The notes under the pieces are model-generated. The model had not been told where the DNA came from and searched no databases. It saw only the letters and a program-made list of their open reading frames with translations. The position numbers and the translations under genes were made by a program. A DNA stretch of 64,000 nucleotides from Caprimulgus europaeus (lineage: Eukaryota; Chordata; Aves; Caprimulgiformes; Caprimulgidae), in assembly GCA_907165065.1 (NCBI GenBank), contig OU015541.1:6510001-6574000 (forward strand). The letters are read 5' to 3'. How positions within the stretch are numbered: position 1 is the first letter of the stretch; every line of letters begins with the position of its first letter. Shown piece by piece: positions 36,421 to 48,758 of this stretch.

Positions 36421-39400
36421 GTTCTTGACAGCCAGGTCCTGCTCGTGGGGGCTGAGCAGGGGCAGGCAGGATGCCCATACACTGTCCTGGTCCCTGCTCA
36501 TCTCCTGCCCTGAGCCAGAGCTCCTCTTGTCTGGTTCAAACCAGCTGGCTGAGCCCTGAGCTGAGTCCAGACATCTCCCTTGAGGGTGTCCTGGGCTTGC
36601 TTGGGCTTTGGACCTTGTGGTTAAAGACAACCTGAGGGTGGGTTGTAGCACAAATGGGATTTGGGTGCAAATAATATGCCTGTGATGTAGTTGCTGAGGT
36701 GCTCCAAAGACTGTCATTAGCTAGATAATGTTGGTTTTATCAGAGACAATCTCCCTGGGATTTAATTCCTTCCCCAAAATTATTTGGGTTTGGTTTGTTT
36801 ATTTTGGTTCCTGAATTCCTTGTTCACAAGTGAAGCAAGGTGTGAGTCTGCACACTGTGCTCCCTCTGTGTTATGACTTTCAAGCTCTGCTGGAGGATCT
36901 CAGTCAGCCTAAAGCTTAACCAGCTCTTGTAGGTTGATGTTTTTTTCTTTCTCCTTCCCGCTGTCTGTAGAAGTGTGCTATGTGTTGTACTGGTAGAAAA
37001 GGGTCATCCCAGGAGACCCAAAGCTTTGCTGGTTATTAAACCAGTTACATAGAAGTTAAATAGAAGTTAATTTGAAGCTGAATTCAACTTCTGGCAGCTG
37101 GCTTCAAGGTTAGAGTTCTTCAAGTTTAATTACCTCGGTTAAACCTTTGTGGGATTTTTTTTTTTTAATATATTATTGCCCAGTTCATGAGAATGGACAT
37201 TTAATATTGGTCTGTTTTGCTCTGCAGAATTTTCAACAGCCTGATCCCTTCTGACCTAACTGCTTTTAAACTTTGTCATCATCCCTTAAATCTCTGATAA
37301 GTTCTTTTTTCTCTGTGTGTTTCATGACTCATGTTTTTGTAGAAATGCTTTAGAATCAAAGCCATGTAATGTCATGTGTACTAATGTCTGGAGTTTCTGT
37401 TACAGGTTTGTTAGCTCAAAAACTCACAAATCCTTTTCAGTTTCATTTTGAGCCCACAGAATTATTATCATGCGCTCATGATTCAATACCAAGAGTGAAA
37501 AAATCTCAAATTCAGACTCCATATGATACCTCTACAAGGACTATACCCAGCGCAGTAATTTTAATCTGAAAAAGCCGGGGACTTGCCCACCAAGTTGTCC
37601 ATTTAATATTTTAAAGGGCTTAACTGGTCTCTCAACGTCTCTCCCTCAATTCAGTGATGTATTTCAAAGCAAATAGCTTAAAACAACAATCTCTCTCCCA
37701 TGCCTCTAATCCTACAGCAGGGGAAAGCTATTCCCTCTCTCACGTGCAGCAGTTCTGGATTTATGCCTAGAGCAGCTATCTTTATCTTGTGCAGTGAGCC
37801 CCAGTTGCTTGCCAGCTTTCTCCAGCTAGTGGAGTGCACTCAAGATAGTGATTTCAAGACATAATGACTATCACTGGTCTTGTAAATGTTGTCTTTCCAA
37901 GTGAGGAGGAGCTTATCTTTGTAAGACTGGACAGACGTCCCTCCTGCCAGCTCTGTCCTTGGGTACTGTCTTGTGAAGTGGCAGGTGGGGGTTGTATCCT
38001 GCCAGGGTGAGGACAAGATCAAAGGCAGAGCTCCCATTCATGGAGGAGAGCTCACCCTGGAGAAACGGCATCCTTCTGGGCTGACCTGCTGATGGAGGGA
38101 CACATGTTTTAGATATCCACATGTAAACCAATTCAAAGGAGCGTTTTGCTCTTTGCATTCTAGTTCCGTCTTCCTCATCTAGTTAGTCTCAGCAATATAC
38201 TGCATTAGTCCTGTAATTATCAACTTGCTTCATCCCTTGTTGCCACACTGTTTCAAAAGACTGCTGCAAATTTCCCTGCCTTTCAACTGAACCTGAGAAT
38301 AAGAAGTCATTAAATGTGTTTCATTGTGAATCTCTGAATGTATCTGACAGCAGGAATCAAGCTACCATTTGCACTGAGGTGCAATTTGAAGTGGAAATTG
38401 AATGTTATATACCAAAGTGGATTAATGGCACTGTTAGCTTCACCATTAAGTGCTAAAAATAGTGGGCTAGAGCCTCATGTATCTGATGGCCATGTATCTC
38501 ATGGCAAGCTCCAACTGACTCTAAGGCCTTTGCAAAAATGGGAAGAAGTTGTGTTTGCACAAAAGACAGTGACAAGTTAAGCCTTATTTTCAAAAGGTGT
38601 AGGTGTATTTCTCTGCTCAGCATGGAAAAACTGTGATCTGAAATTTTTCAGTAAGTTTTGCAACAAAATAATATCACAGAATCATTATTATTAATATTAT
38701 GATACGTTGCTGCCCCTCAGCTGTCAGTTCCTGCTTCATTTCCAGAGATACAGTCAGTGATTGTGTCATTGCAGTGCCAAACAGACAGGTTGCTCTAACA
38801 GCCATGGCAGTGTTGCAGTGGATTTGCACCCTGGCAATTGCTACATTTCCTCTGAGGAGTGGAAACTCATTAAAATGTACTAAAATGATGCTAGACATTC
38901 ATATTCTCAGTCTCCTAGACTGTGAAGTCGACTTGTCTTTGGTTGGGGAGCAGAGCCATGGCAGCTGTTGCAGCCCAGGGTGTATAAAATGAAGTAATAC
39001 TTGGTTTAGGTCCTCCCTCCAGCAAAACCTGGTGAAGGGAAGATTGGAAAGTTAGAGATATGAGACATGTACTTCCCACATTTTGCCTTTTGCAGAGGTG
39101 GTCCCACCTCTTATACCTAAAGCCTCAAGGTAAAACTTTAAACTACTGCCTAGGATGTGCTCAGGACTGTTTGGAGGAGATCCAGGATGGAAGTCACGCA
39201 GCTTGAGTGGGACCAGTCAAAATTTTGGATCTTTGGGCTTTACTGTGTCATGGTGAGCCAGTAAGCTCACAGTATATCTCAATGTTTCATTGCAGCTCTG
39301 TTAATGTACAGAAAGTGTCATCTCTTTTAAATCTGTGAGTAAAATACCCTTCTCAGCCCTTGTCTTGGGCTCTGCAGTCCAAGATTAACGTTATATTTCA

Positions 39401-42400
39401 TAGCCTTCTCTCCAGGTGTTGAGGCTACATTTATTTGACACCCAGGGAGCAGTGTCATCTTTCTGCTGTGTTCCTGTTTATTCCCTGGACTCAAAAAACA
39501 AACTCACTGTTGAAATTATTGATATTGTTTTTTCATCTTCTGGTGTGCTGAAGGAGAGTCCTTGGTTTCTGTAGTTGCTATGCAACTGTCACTGACTCTG
39601 TGTAGTTCACAATGCCATGCTCAAGTCAAACAGCAGCTGGGACCACAGGTCAGAGGAGAATAGGTGCACGGGGAGGGAAAGCATTTCTTGCAGCATTAAG
39701 TTTAGTCCCCTGCTGTATCAGTTATCACTGACAATTATATCACCCCCTTTTCATATTTTACACTTTCAACTTCCAGCCTCAATCCCTGAACTGTATTGTT
39801 CCTCATAGATGGAGAGTGATCTGTGTGTTTCACCAATTTGGCATGACTTTCACTCAGTTAGACTATCTTATTTGTAGTGATTAAATGGAAGCTAAGAAAT
39901 CTCTCTGGTTTTGTCCTCTAGAATTACCCTTCTCCTTTTCTGATTTTTTTGTTAATATATTTCTTATGATGAGTCTTCACACATCTGAAAGTTTATAGTG
40001 GTGAGGGGTGATTTGTAAGCCTGTTTTACTTCGCATTTTACTATGAGGACTTAATTCCCTGTACTCTGATTTCAAAGTGCTCTTCAGCCTCCAGAGTGAT
40101 GTACTGGAGGTGGAAGGGAGGAGATGTTCTCCAGGGTCTCGCTTAGCTGAGCAGTGGAAATCTATTCAAAATATACCTAGAGTTAAAATCTTGTGTTGGT
40201 TCTGTATACAAATACCAGCACTTGGGTAGACTGCTACAGTTAAAACGAATTCTTTAAACAAGTGTGACTTAAGGCGGTTTTTACTGAAGGAAACACCCTT
40301 CTGTGCTTCTATAAACAATAATTTAAAAACCAATAAAAATGAAAAGTTTTAGAAGCTTGAAGGCCAAATTGCAAAAATGAACTTTAAATTTCATTATGAA
40401 AATCTCTCCCTAACCTCAGAGGCATTTGAACACAATTAGCACCAGCATTTTGACCCTGAAGGTTTCTAGTTACTGAAGAGTTTTGTGTGTCAGCCTGTGT
40501 ACATCTCAGATTTGGCTGATGGAGTTCCTTGTGCCTAAGCCTGACCAGGTTCTGTAGCACAGCTGGACGGACACCTGCAGTTACTCTCCTCACTACACAC
40601 TGTACCTGTGACCAGATTTGACCATGTTTAGCAGTGGCAACCTCCTCCTTTTGGAACGGGTTCAGAGGAAAATGCATCTTTACTGTGTTGTATTTTGGGC
40701 TACTAGTTAGAGCTCTTGCCCAGGATATGTGAGACCTAAGTTCAATTTCGTTATTTGCCTGAAAACATGAGGTGGTTCAAATTCATATTGTCACATATCA
40801 CCACCATAAGCCTTGTTTTGTCAGGGTTTTACCCCATGCTTTCAGGGCAGCATAGAGCTCTGTGAACTAGCAGACCATTTCTGTAATTACATCCTCTAAT
40901 ACACACTTGTCATCATCTTTGCTTATCTGCCAATGCCAGGGCTTTCCTTCAGTATCTGAGGCTTCCAAACTTAGTTATTACCCAGTCCCTGAATCTGTAA
41001 TGTTGGCAATGAATATTATGTATGCTTCATTTAAAGCAGATAGATCCTTAGAAGGATCATGAATAGCCCTTCTAAAATGTCAAGGCAACCCACCCCAAGC
41101 CCACAAAAATGAAATGAGTGAAATGTGGAGATTAGATCTATCAGGATGCCTCTTACCAAGGAGGCTTTCATTCATGTCCTTTATCTCATCATTTAACCCT
41201 AAAATGACTCCCTTTCCAAGACAAAAAAGCTGTAAATAAGATGATGACTGCACAATTAATGAAATATTTGCTGTGATGAAGTTAAAGAAAAAGGTTTATC
41301 TGTTTTAACTACCAGCAGAAATTAACCATTTTCTTTGGTAAAAACTTCAGTCATGTTTTACAAAGCAGTGAATATTGTAAGGCTTTTCTTTTGTGTGTTG
41401 TTATTACTCAGTTGTTTCTTCACTAGTTAAACTACTTAATCTTCAGGGAAAGGTAAAGAGAAAGTAACAGCTATTGCTAAGTGTGGATAATGGAGTTTTC
41501 TAGAGAGAATTCCCTTGTGAGGCTGTTGAACAAAAAACCTTGTTTAACAGTGTCATGAGATTCAAGTTGATAATGGCTGATAAATGCATATTGTTTTGCT
41601 CTTTTAAAATTCTCTTTCAACAATAGTTTGTGCCAGACAAAATTGGAAATTTTAAAGGAAGTTGGAGAATACACAGTTACTCCCATACAGCAGGTACTTA
41701 CTGCTCTCATGTGTTACCCAGTAACTAAAATAGTGAAATATTCTTGAAGACCTCTCCTCAGTTTTATTCTTTTTGGGAAAGGACTTGGCAGATAAAATAT
41801 TTTATTTTAGCAAAGCAAAATCAAAGTACACTGTTTCTAAATCCTGTGCACATTTCAGGAGTGCTCATTACTTTACAGGCTATGATTTGGAAATATCTGT
41901 AAACATGTGCTTGAGTTCACTGCCTGGGCACTTCATGGTGGTTACTCAGCTTTCTACAGCCATAGAGTTATTTGATGCTGAAGAGCTGCCTTTGTAGAGT
42001 TTTAGTTTTTGATAATGGAATACTTGACAAATGCAATAAATTAAACTTTGGATCTTATTCACTAAAGGGCTTGGAGATCATGAACCACTTGAGTATTGAC
42101 TTAGTTCAAGAAAAAAACTGTTTAGTATTTTTATCTGAAATAATGAAGATATCACTCATTATTAGAAATAGTGGAAATGTGGTTTGGGCTGTTTTTTCAC
42201 TTGGAGATTATCAAACTCCAACAAAACTGGAAGTAGGAGCCTCACAAGAATCTGCCAAAGAGGACATACAATGACACTGCTTTGATCACTCAGATGATTA
42301 AGCACTGTCTACTAAAATGCTGTATTTTTCCTGATTGTCTTAGGGTAACAGCTTTCTAAGAGCATTCTTAGGACTGTCTGATTCACAGACTGAAGAATCA

Positions 42401-43677
42401 CTTGCAGTGTTAGATATCAGATGCATTATTGGAAAGATTTCAGTTTTGTGCTTCCAAGAAGCTGTAGTTCACACACCTCACAGTTGTGTCCATAACTAAT
42501 AACATTATTTGATTGCCTGAGACTCACTATGATCTGAGGCAAAAATGAGTCTGACATCAGCTGAGGTCAGTGGAAGTTGCATATGTCTATATCAGATTAA
42601 TGGAAGTAATTTTCAAATCAGAGGAGTAGATCCTCACTTAATACAACCAACTGAAACCCTGTTGAAGCAGAGCACTAGCAGTTTGCATCATTTAGGATGT
42701 GACTCACTGACTTTGCTTTCAACCCTGGCTGGAGCAAAAAGCACCACTACTGCAAATGAAGAGGTGGCCTGCCAACCTCTGTGATTAGTGAGGAAAAGGA
42801 ACATGTAATAGCGATTGCAATGAGGTGGCTTTCAGAAGAGTGTTTCTATAATTTCAGACAGTTAACAGGTTAATTTAAACAGACTCAACTTTTGGACATT
42901 ATATACAATTTTCTTTCTCATCCAAGGGCAAAAGGAGACAAAGCAGACCTGATTGCAAAACACTTACCAGCAGCTGCAGGTGCTTTGTCATATTTAAGGG
43001 ATTTTAAGTGCTTTAGACTATTAATACTCAGTATCAGTTTTGCCCTGTCATTTACAGAGTGAAAGACAAGCAGATGTGATTGAGCCAGCTGCATTCTGCT
43101 ATTCAGCTTCATCAGTGCCAAGAATCCCTGGAACATCTTCCTCTTCTCCCTGGAGAAGCCCTTGTCTTCATCAATCTTGTAGCCCTGAGGTGCTGGGGCT
43201 GAGCAGTGGGTGCATTTGGCCTTTTAGAGCCTAATAACCTAACGCTGCTGACTGACCTAATTCCTGGCACTATAGATAACTGTAGGACTTCGGAGACTGG
43301 CAAGCTTTCAAGATGATTTTCCTGAGCTGTCAGATGCTGTGAGTGGATGGACTTTGGGAGAGATTTTTCTGCTAATGCTTAGAGCACCTCAATTTGTGGC
43401 TGTACTTGGAGTCCAATGTTGCTTCCTTGCAGACAAAATATTCATAGAAGGACAGAACATCCCCAACCAGAAAACTGAAGCTTTTTTTCCCCCTGATGGT
43501 GCCACTCCTTACATGGTAGAGATGGACTGTGTGCTGTGCCTGTCACCAGCCACTCCTAGACCTGCAGAAGTACCAGTTTCAGGCTGTTTAAAATTATTTC
43601 CATTTGTGTGCCTGCCTATTCATGCGTGGTCCCACATGAAAACTGCAAAGAAACATCACTGGCTGTTAAGCCATCTT

Positions 43678-43730
43678 GAAAAAAAAAAAAAAAAAAAGAG
43701 GGAAGAAAAAGAAAGGGGGGGAGGGGAAAG
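43678..43730. repeat. 53-nt uninterrupted homopurine tract
   Basis: Every base from 43678 to 43730 is A or G: a G, a run of 19 A, then mixed GA blocks and G runs of up to 7. Tracts of this length and G content can form triplex (H-DNA) structures. The plus-strand open frame running through it (43339-43746) begins at GTG and owes its Lys/Glu/Gly-rich end to the tract. Confidence 0.9.
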
Positions 43731-46700
43731 TCCCACAAGTGTTTAGTTGGTTGTGAGTTCATATTTCGGAATATGGGACTTTCCTGAAATCAGTGGGAAA
43801 TGCCATGGGATGGGTGGTTTCCTCTTTCTAGCTCTGGAAGAGAGCTCCCATAAGACAGCTTCTCTCACAAAGGTTGTAATAAGAACTATTAGAACCTACC
43901 CTTTAATTTTAATTACCGGTTAGAGCTAACTTTTGCCTTGTTAATTTGGTCCAAGGATTTCCTGTTCTGCTCTTTTTGTGTTTGGAAGATACTGTCCTAT
44001 GGCTGTAAAAAAACTCAGCTTCAGTGCTTTTATCTGCATTGCTTTTTGCAAATAATTTCTGGAGCAGAGTGAGGCAATCTTTACTTACTACTTATGGTTT
44101 AGGTGTAACTAGGAATAGCAAAGGTCTGCATCCATCTATTAAACCAACTGCACATGCACAATTATACTGCTGCCCTCAGATGTTGCCCTTGAACAGTAAA
44201 ATGAGACTTAAAAGCTCTTCAGGGTTAGAGAGATTTTCTTTTCTAGATTCTGAAATTTGCAATATGAGCCAATTTTCTTGAGTAACGTCAAACTACAGAG
44301 TGTGAATATGGAATATGTTCTCTTAGAAACAGAATCTTCTTGATTTGGAAAACGAATATTGTTCAGGAAACCTTGTATCCATTTATTAGGGAAAACAGAA
44401 ATGGCAGCTAGTTAGTCTCGTACCATTTCCTGTTCCTTTTTCAGTTCAAGCGTACAAGGTTATTTGCACATCTTTCATCGTATTTAATAATAATGTATGG
44501 TTGAGTGTTTCTGAATAGCACTTTTTTCCCCATGTAACACAAGAAAGTGAGCTGATGTTTAAGATTTTCTTTGTACTGAATATTGTCTTGATGAGAAAAG
44601 GTGTTATAGTGAAAAGGTTACATCTATTTCTCATTTTACACAACTTCAGATAGCAGAAATAATAGAATTTCAGCTGAATTCACCAAGGGCAATTGACTGC
44701 TTATAAAGCTCTCAAAACGTTTTATGACCTTGCTTTTTTAGGCCAGCACATCAGATGACGCAGGTGCCAGAACCCTAAACAAATGAAGTGTGACCTCAGG
44801 AGCTCCCTTATTCATAGTCATCTGAAGGATATTGTGTCACAATGCAACAAACTGTTGCAGAGCAGCAGAGTGAACCTTCAAATGCCTCCTGCTTCCCCTG
44901 ACTGCAGTCACTTAAATCTGTGCTCTGTTATTCCCTTTGTCTTCTGGACTGGTTGTTATTAATTAACTTATATATATACACTCATTAAAAATGTGTCTGA
45001 ATACAATATCTTAACAACATACAGGCATAATATTACTAATATTACATAAATATTACATAATTTGCTTTATGCAAGCCAATGCTGCCTCTCCTCCTCCAGG
45101 CAATGCCAGCTTGAAAAGCTTGTGTGGACTGTGAGAGACCATGTGCTACCAGGGTGTCCAGGTGTCCATCACTGCTATAAATACACACTCCTGCCTAGTG
45201 GGATATTTTTCCTGCACTAGCTAATTAAATGTCAGAGCAGGAATGGGAATAAAATACTGCTTTTACCATTTTGCAGTAGAGATATGAGATGCAATGCCAG
45301 GGTATCTCATTTCTGTGTCTTAACCACAAAATGCTTTTTTTTCCCCAGATGTAGCTTTCCTTTCCCTCTCACTGAGAAAAGCAGAGGTAAGCTCATTCAG
45401 TTTGTGAGCCTGAGCTTTGTGTTTTCTCCTCTGTAGCTGGGCAGGTATTTTTCTTGAAATCTCTTTCTTCATTTTCCATAACAAGTGAGAAGGGATGACT
45501 GAATATGGCCAAGCTCTGCAGACTTCCCCTTGCTCTTTCCATTGCCCAGCAAATACCCTGATGATGAATAACTCCGTGACACCAAGGCTGGAATTTCAAA
45601 AAGCTCTTAGTAATAACCTGCCCCTGGCAAACATTGCTAGCTAAGGTTTCTAAATAACAACTATGGCTAAAAATACAGAAAAGAGTGCACCTGAGTGCTC
45701 CCCACATTGTAAAATAGAGGATAATGATGAATGCTTCCTGGAGGGAAAATTGTCAGGGCAAGGTCTCGGTTTAGCCCATTTCAGTTTCCTGTTGCCACTG
45801 CTGCCCAGGACTGTGCCTGTAGGCCTGTTTTCTTGGGGATGCTCTTCCAGAGACTGTGTCAAAAGAGGCTGCCCAAAGGCAAGTTTTATTTCGGTGAAAT
45901 TCCTCATTTGAACACCAGTTTTGTGAATCACTTTTAAAGCCAGCATCTAGGAGTCTGGCTTGTTTGCTGAGTTGAGTGGTGTGTGACAGCCTCCTCTTTA
46001 GAAAAGCTGGGCTTGCAAATGTGCTTGTTAAAGTTTGTGCTTTGCTTGAGCTTAAAATTATGCTACTTGTGTGTTTAAAGAAGGGTGGGGATTCTGGTGA
46101 ATGCTTGGCCATTATGTTTGTAACTCTCCTGTTTAAAGCCTGTGATGGGATCAACTGGGTTACAGCACAGCTGGACATCTGGATGTGGAGCTTCAGATAA
46201 CAATATCACTTGTGCTAGACATAGTGGCTGTGTGTGGAAGCCTTTTGCTGTATTTTGTTTTATTCTTAACCTGTCATTTACTGATCAAGGCTGAAAACTG
46301 AGGAGGTGACTGTGTTAGAGCTGCCCTGAACTGGCCAGAATGAAATGAGGAGAAGGCAGGGAGGCAGCTGCAGTCTCCTGTCTTCTTTTTTTTCAATATT
46401 TGTTTTTGTCAAAACCAAAATAGCTGTTTTGATTGATGAAAGAACTGAAGTTTCGAAAGGAGGTTGCAGGAGAAGAGACATCCTTTTGTCATAGAGCTCC
46501 TTCCAGGATGAAAAGGCCATCCTGGAGCATGGAGGATCCTGACTTCTCTACCCTGTCTGCACCTCATTAAAGCAGGGCTGCAGCCGTGTCACGGCTTTCA
46601 GAAAACTGATCCAACTGTTGCCCTTGGAGGCTTTCGAGAGCCAGGATTGTTTTAGCTCTCTTTTTGATTCCACAGCCAATTTCTTGCTATTTCAAACCCT

Positions 46701-48720
46701 TCAGCATTTACTGCTTTCCCTTGCTGTGCCTCAGCCATTCCACGAGCTGGTGGACACCCTGGACACAGTCACTGGAGAGTCCATCATGTTCTGACTCATC
46801 TCATTTAAACCTGTATATATGGCTCTTCAATTTTAAACGGCTTTGATGGTCTGCTTTTTTGGTAGCCTGAAATCAAGGTAGTGTCTGGTGCCATCTTGTG
46901 TCACAGAGGAGTAGCTATATAGAGCTGTCACATTTTTTAGCTTGCAATAATGTGGTTTTTTAACTCAGCTTTAGGGTGTGTTGCTGGATGCAACATCAGT
47001 ATTAACAAGGCGAGATCACCAGTGACATTCAGAGGTCTAGAATTTTGTACGAAATATATCATAGGCAGTTGAAAATTGAGTTAAAATATGAACCTGTATA
47101 GTGTCACCAACTTCAGCAAAGCTTTCTTGACTCTAAAGCACAGGCTGTGGGGCAAGAGATATGAGCAGTGCTGGTTAAAGGCCACCAAGTTGCAACTAAA
47201 CTTGAGAGGAGCTTTTCACAGCAAGCACTGCTTGGTTTTACGCTACTTCATAGCAGATTTACAAAGCTGTCCTTGTTAGATCACCCCTTTCAGGCAAGTA
47301 ATTTTGCCTCCATCCCCCTGTGGCCCCTCTGGGCTGTAGGAGACAGAGGGGACAGCAGATGCAGTGGCTGCTGCTGGGACAGGGGCAGATGTGGATCTTC
47401 TCTCCTCTTGGGGTCAGTGTCCTTGTCCCTGGAGCTGAGCAGCCAGCTGGGAGAGCAGGTCTCCTCCTCTCCACTGAGCAGAGCCCCTAGAAGACCTTGG
47501 CACCACAGGCACGCACTGGGAGCACTGCTCTGACATTTCCTTTATTAATGTTTGTTGCACACAGTGGGAAGTTCAAAGGAAGCCACTCAGTAGATGAACA
47601 ACTGTTATTTTTAGAAACCTGTGGGTTGTCTCTTTTCTTTTCTTGATGGTGACAATGAGCCACTGTCAAAGGCAGAAGACTGCTGGAAACGTTTTGTTGT
47701 TCAAAATTCAGCAACTAAGTAGTTTGTGCATTACCTGTTCAGAAAGGAACAACTCATACCTCCATTGCTAATTACTGATTTGCTTTATTTATAGATCAAA
47801 CTGCCATCTATGCTTTGCAGAATGTATTGTACAAAAAGAGCGAAGAATGAGAAAAGATTATTTGCTTTTATAAAAGAAGCCAGAACCTGACACTTCCATC
47901 AATTAGGCACGATGTACCTACTTTGTTTTAATGAATAGATGTATTATCTCTATCTTCTAGTTCTTAGAGGCTTTTTTTTTGGATTTTCTCACTATTAATT
48001 CAAAATGTGCACATTGAATTAATTACAAAATTGACTCAAATTATGTGAAAAATTTTAAAACCCATATTTCACAGGAAAATACTTCTTTTACAGTATTTCT
48101 GATAAAACATATGGCAAGTGTTTGAATGTGGCTGGCATGGGCTTCCACTGTACAACACTGGTGCCTCCCTGCAGGCTGATGGTCCCCAGGCATCCGAGTG
48201 TCCTACTGGGCTGGACATACTGCCACGCTGACAGTCCTGTCCCAGCCACCTCATCCCTCCCAGCTCTCCCCTCTCTCCCTTGGGCTTTATTTCAAAATCA
48301 TAGCTATGAACTAAATAATAAAAATAAGATTAAATTGATACATTCTGACTTGCTGAGCTTAGAGCATGCTCTCTCTTGATCCTGCCAGGAAAGGTTAGGC
48401 TGCGTTTTGGATATGAGAGTATGATTTCAACAGGAATAGTTGAACATAAGCTGTCTATTTTTCATATTTAAATATATCATTTCTGCTTACAGTTTCAGAA
48501 GAAATTTACAGAGACATAAAAGAAGCTAAAATGTGTGAAGCTGGGTACCTTGGGAAGGATTTGTGGGTGTGAATACTGCAAAAACCGGTGGAATTTGTGT
48601 GAGGATTGTGTACTGAGCATCACTAGATGTCACTCTCGACCTGAATTTAGTTTCACAGACGCAGTTGCATGTCAGAAGCTTTAATTTTCAAAACTTTAAA
48701 AACTATTAATCTCCTATTCA

Positions 48721-48758
48721 CCCCTCCCCCCCCCCCCCCTCTTTTTTTTCCCCTTCTT
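48721..48758. repeat. 38-nt homopyrimidine tract with a 14-C run
   Basis: Only C and T occur from 48721 to 48758, including 14 consecutive C (48726-48739) followed by CTTTTTTTT-type sequence. The run is prone to length error in sequencing. On the opposite strand it is a G14 run. Confidence 0.9.

Noticed and set aside
38676..38700. ATCACAGAATCATT, resembling the end of a CR1 element
   Set aside because: The following bases do not continue into CR1 sequence. The similar ATCACAGAATCCATG near 58720 also fails.
43339..43746. Plus-strand open frame of 135 codons with a Lys/Glu/Gly-rich end
   Set aside because: The start is GTG and the tail is simply the translated homopurine tract.
45771..46178. 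Minus-strand ATG open frame of 135 codons
   Set aside because: It starts at a real ATG, but overlapping open frames exist on both strands in the same place. I see no motif, CpG promoter or splice signals.
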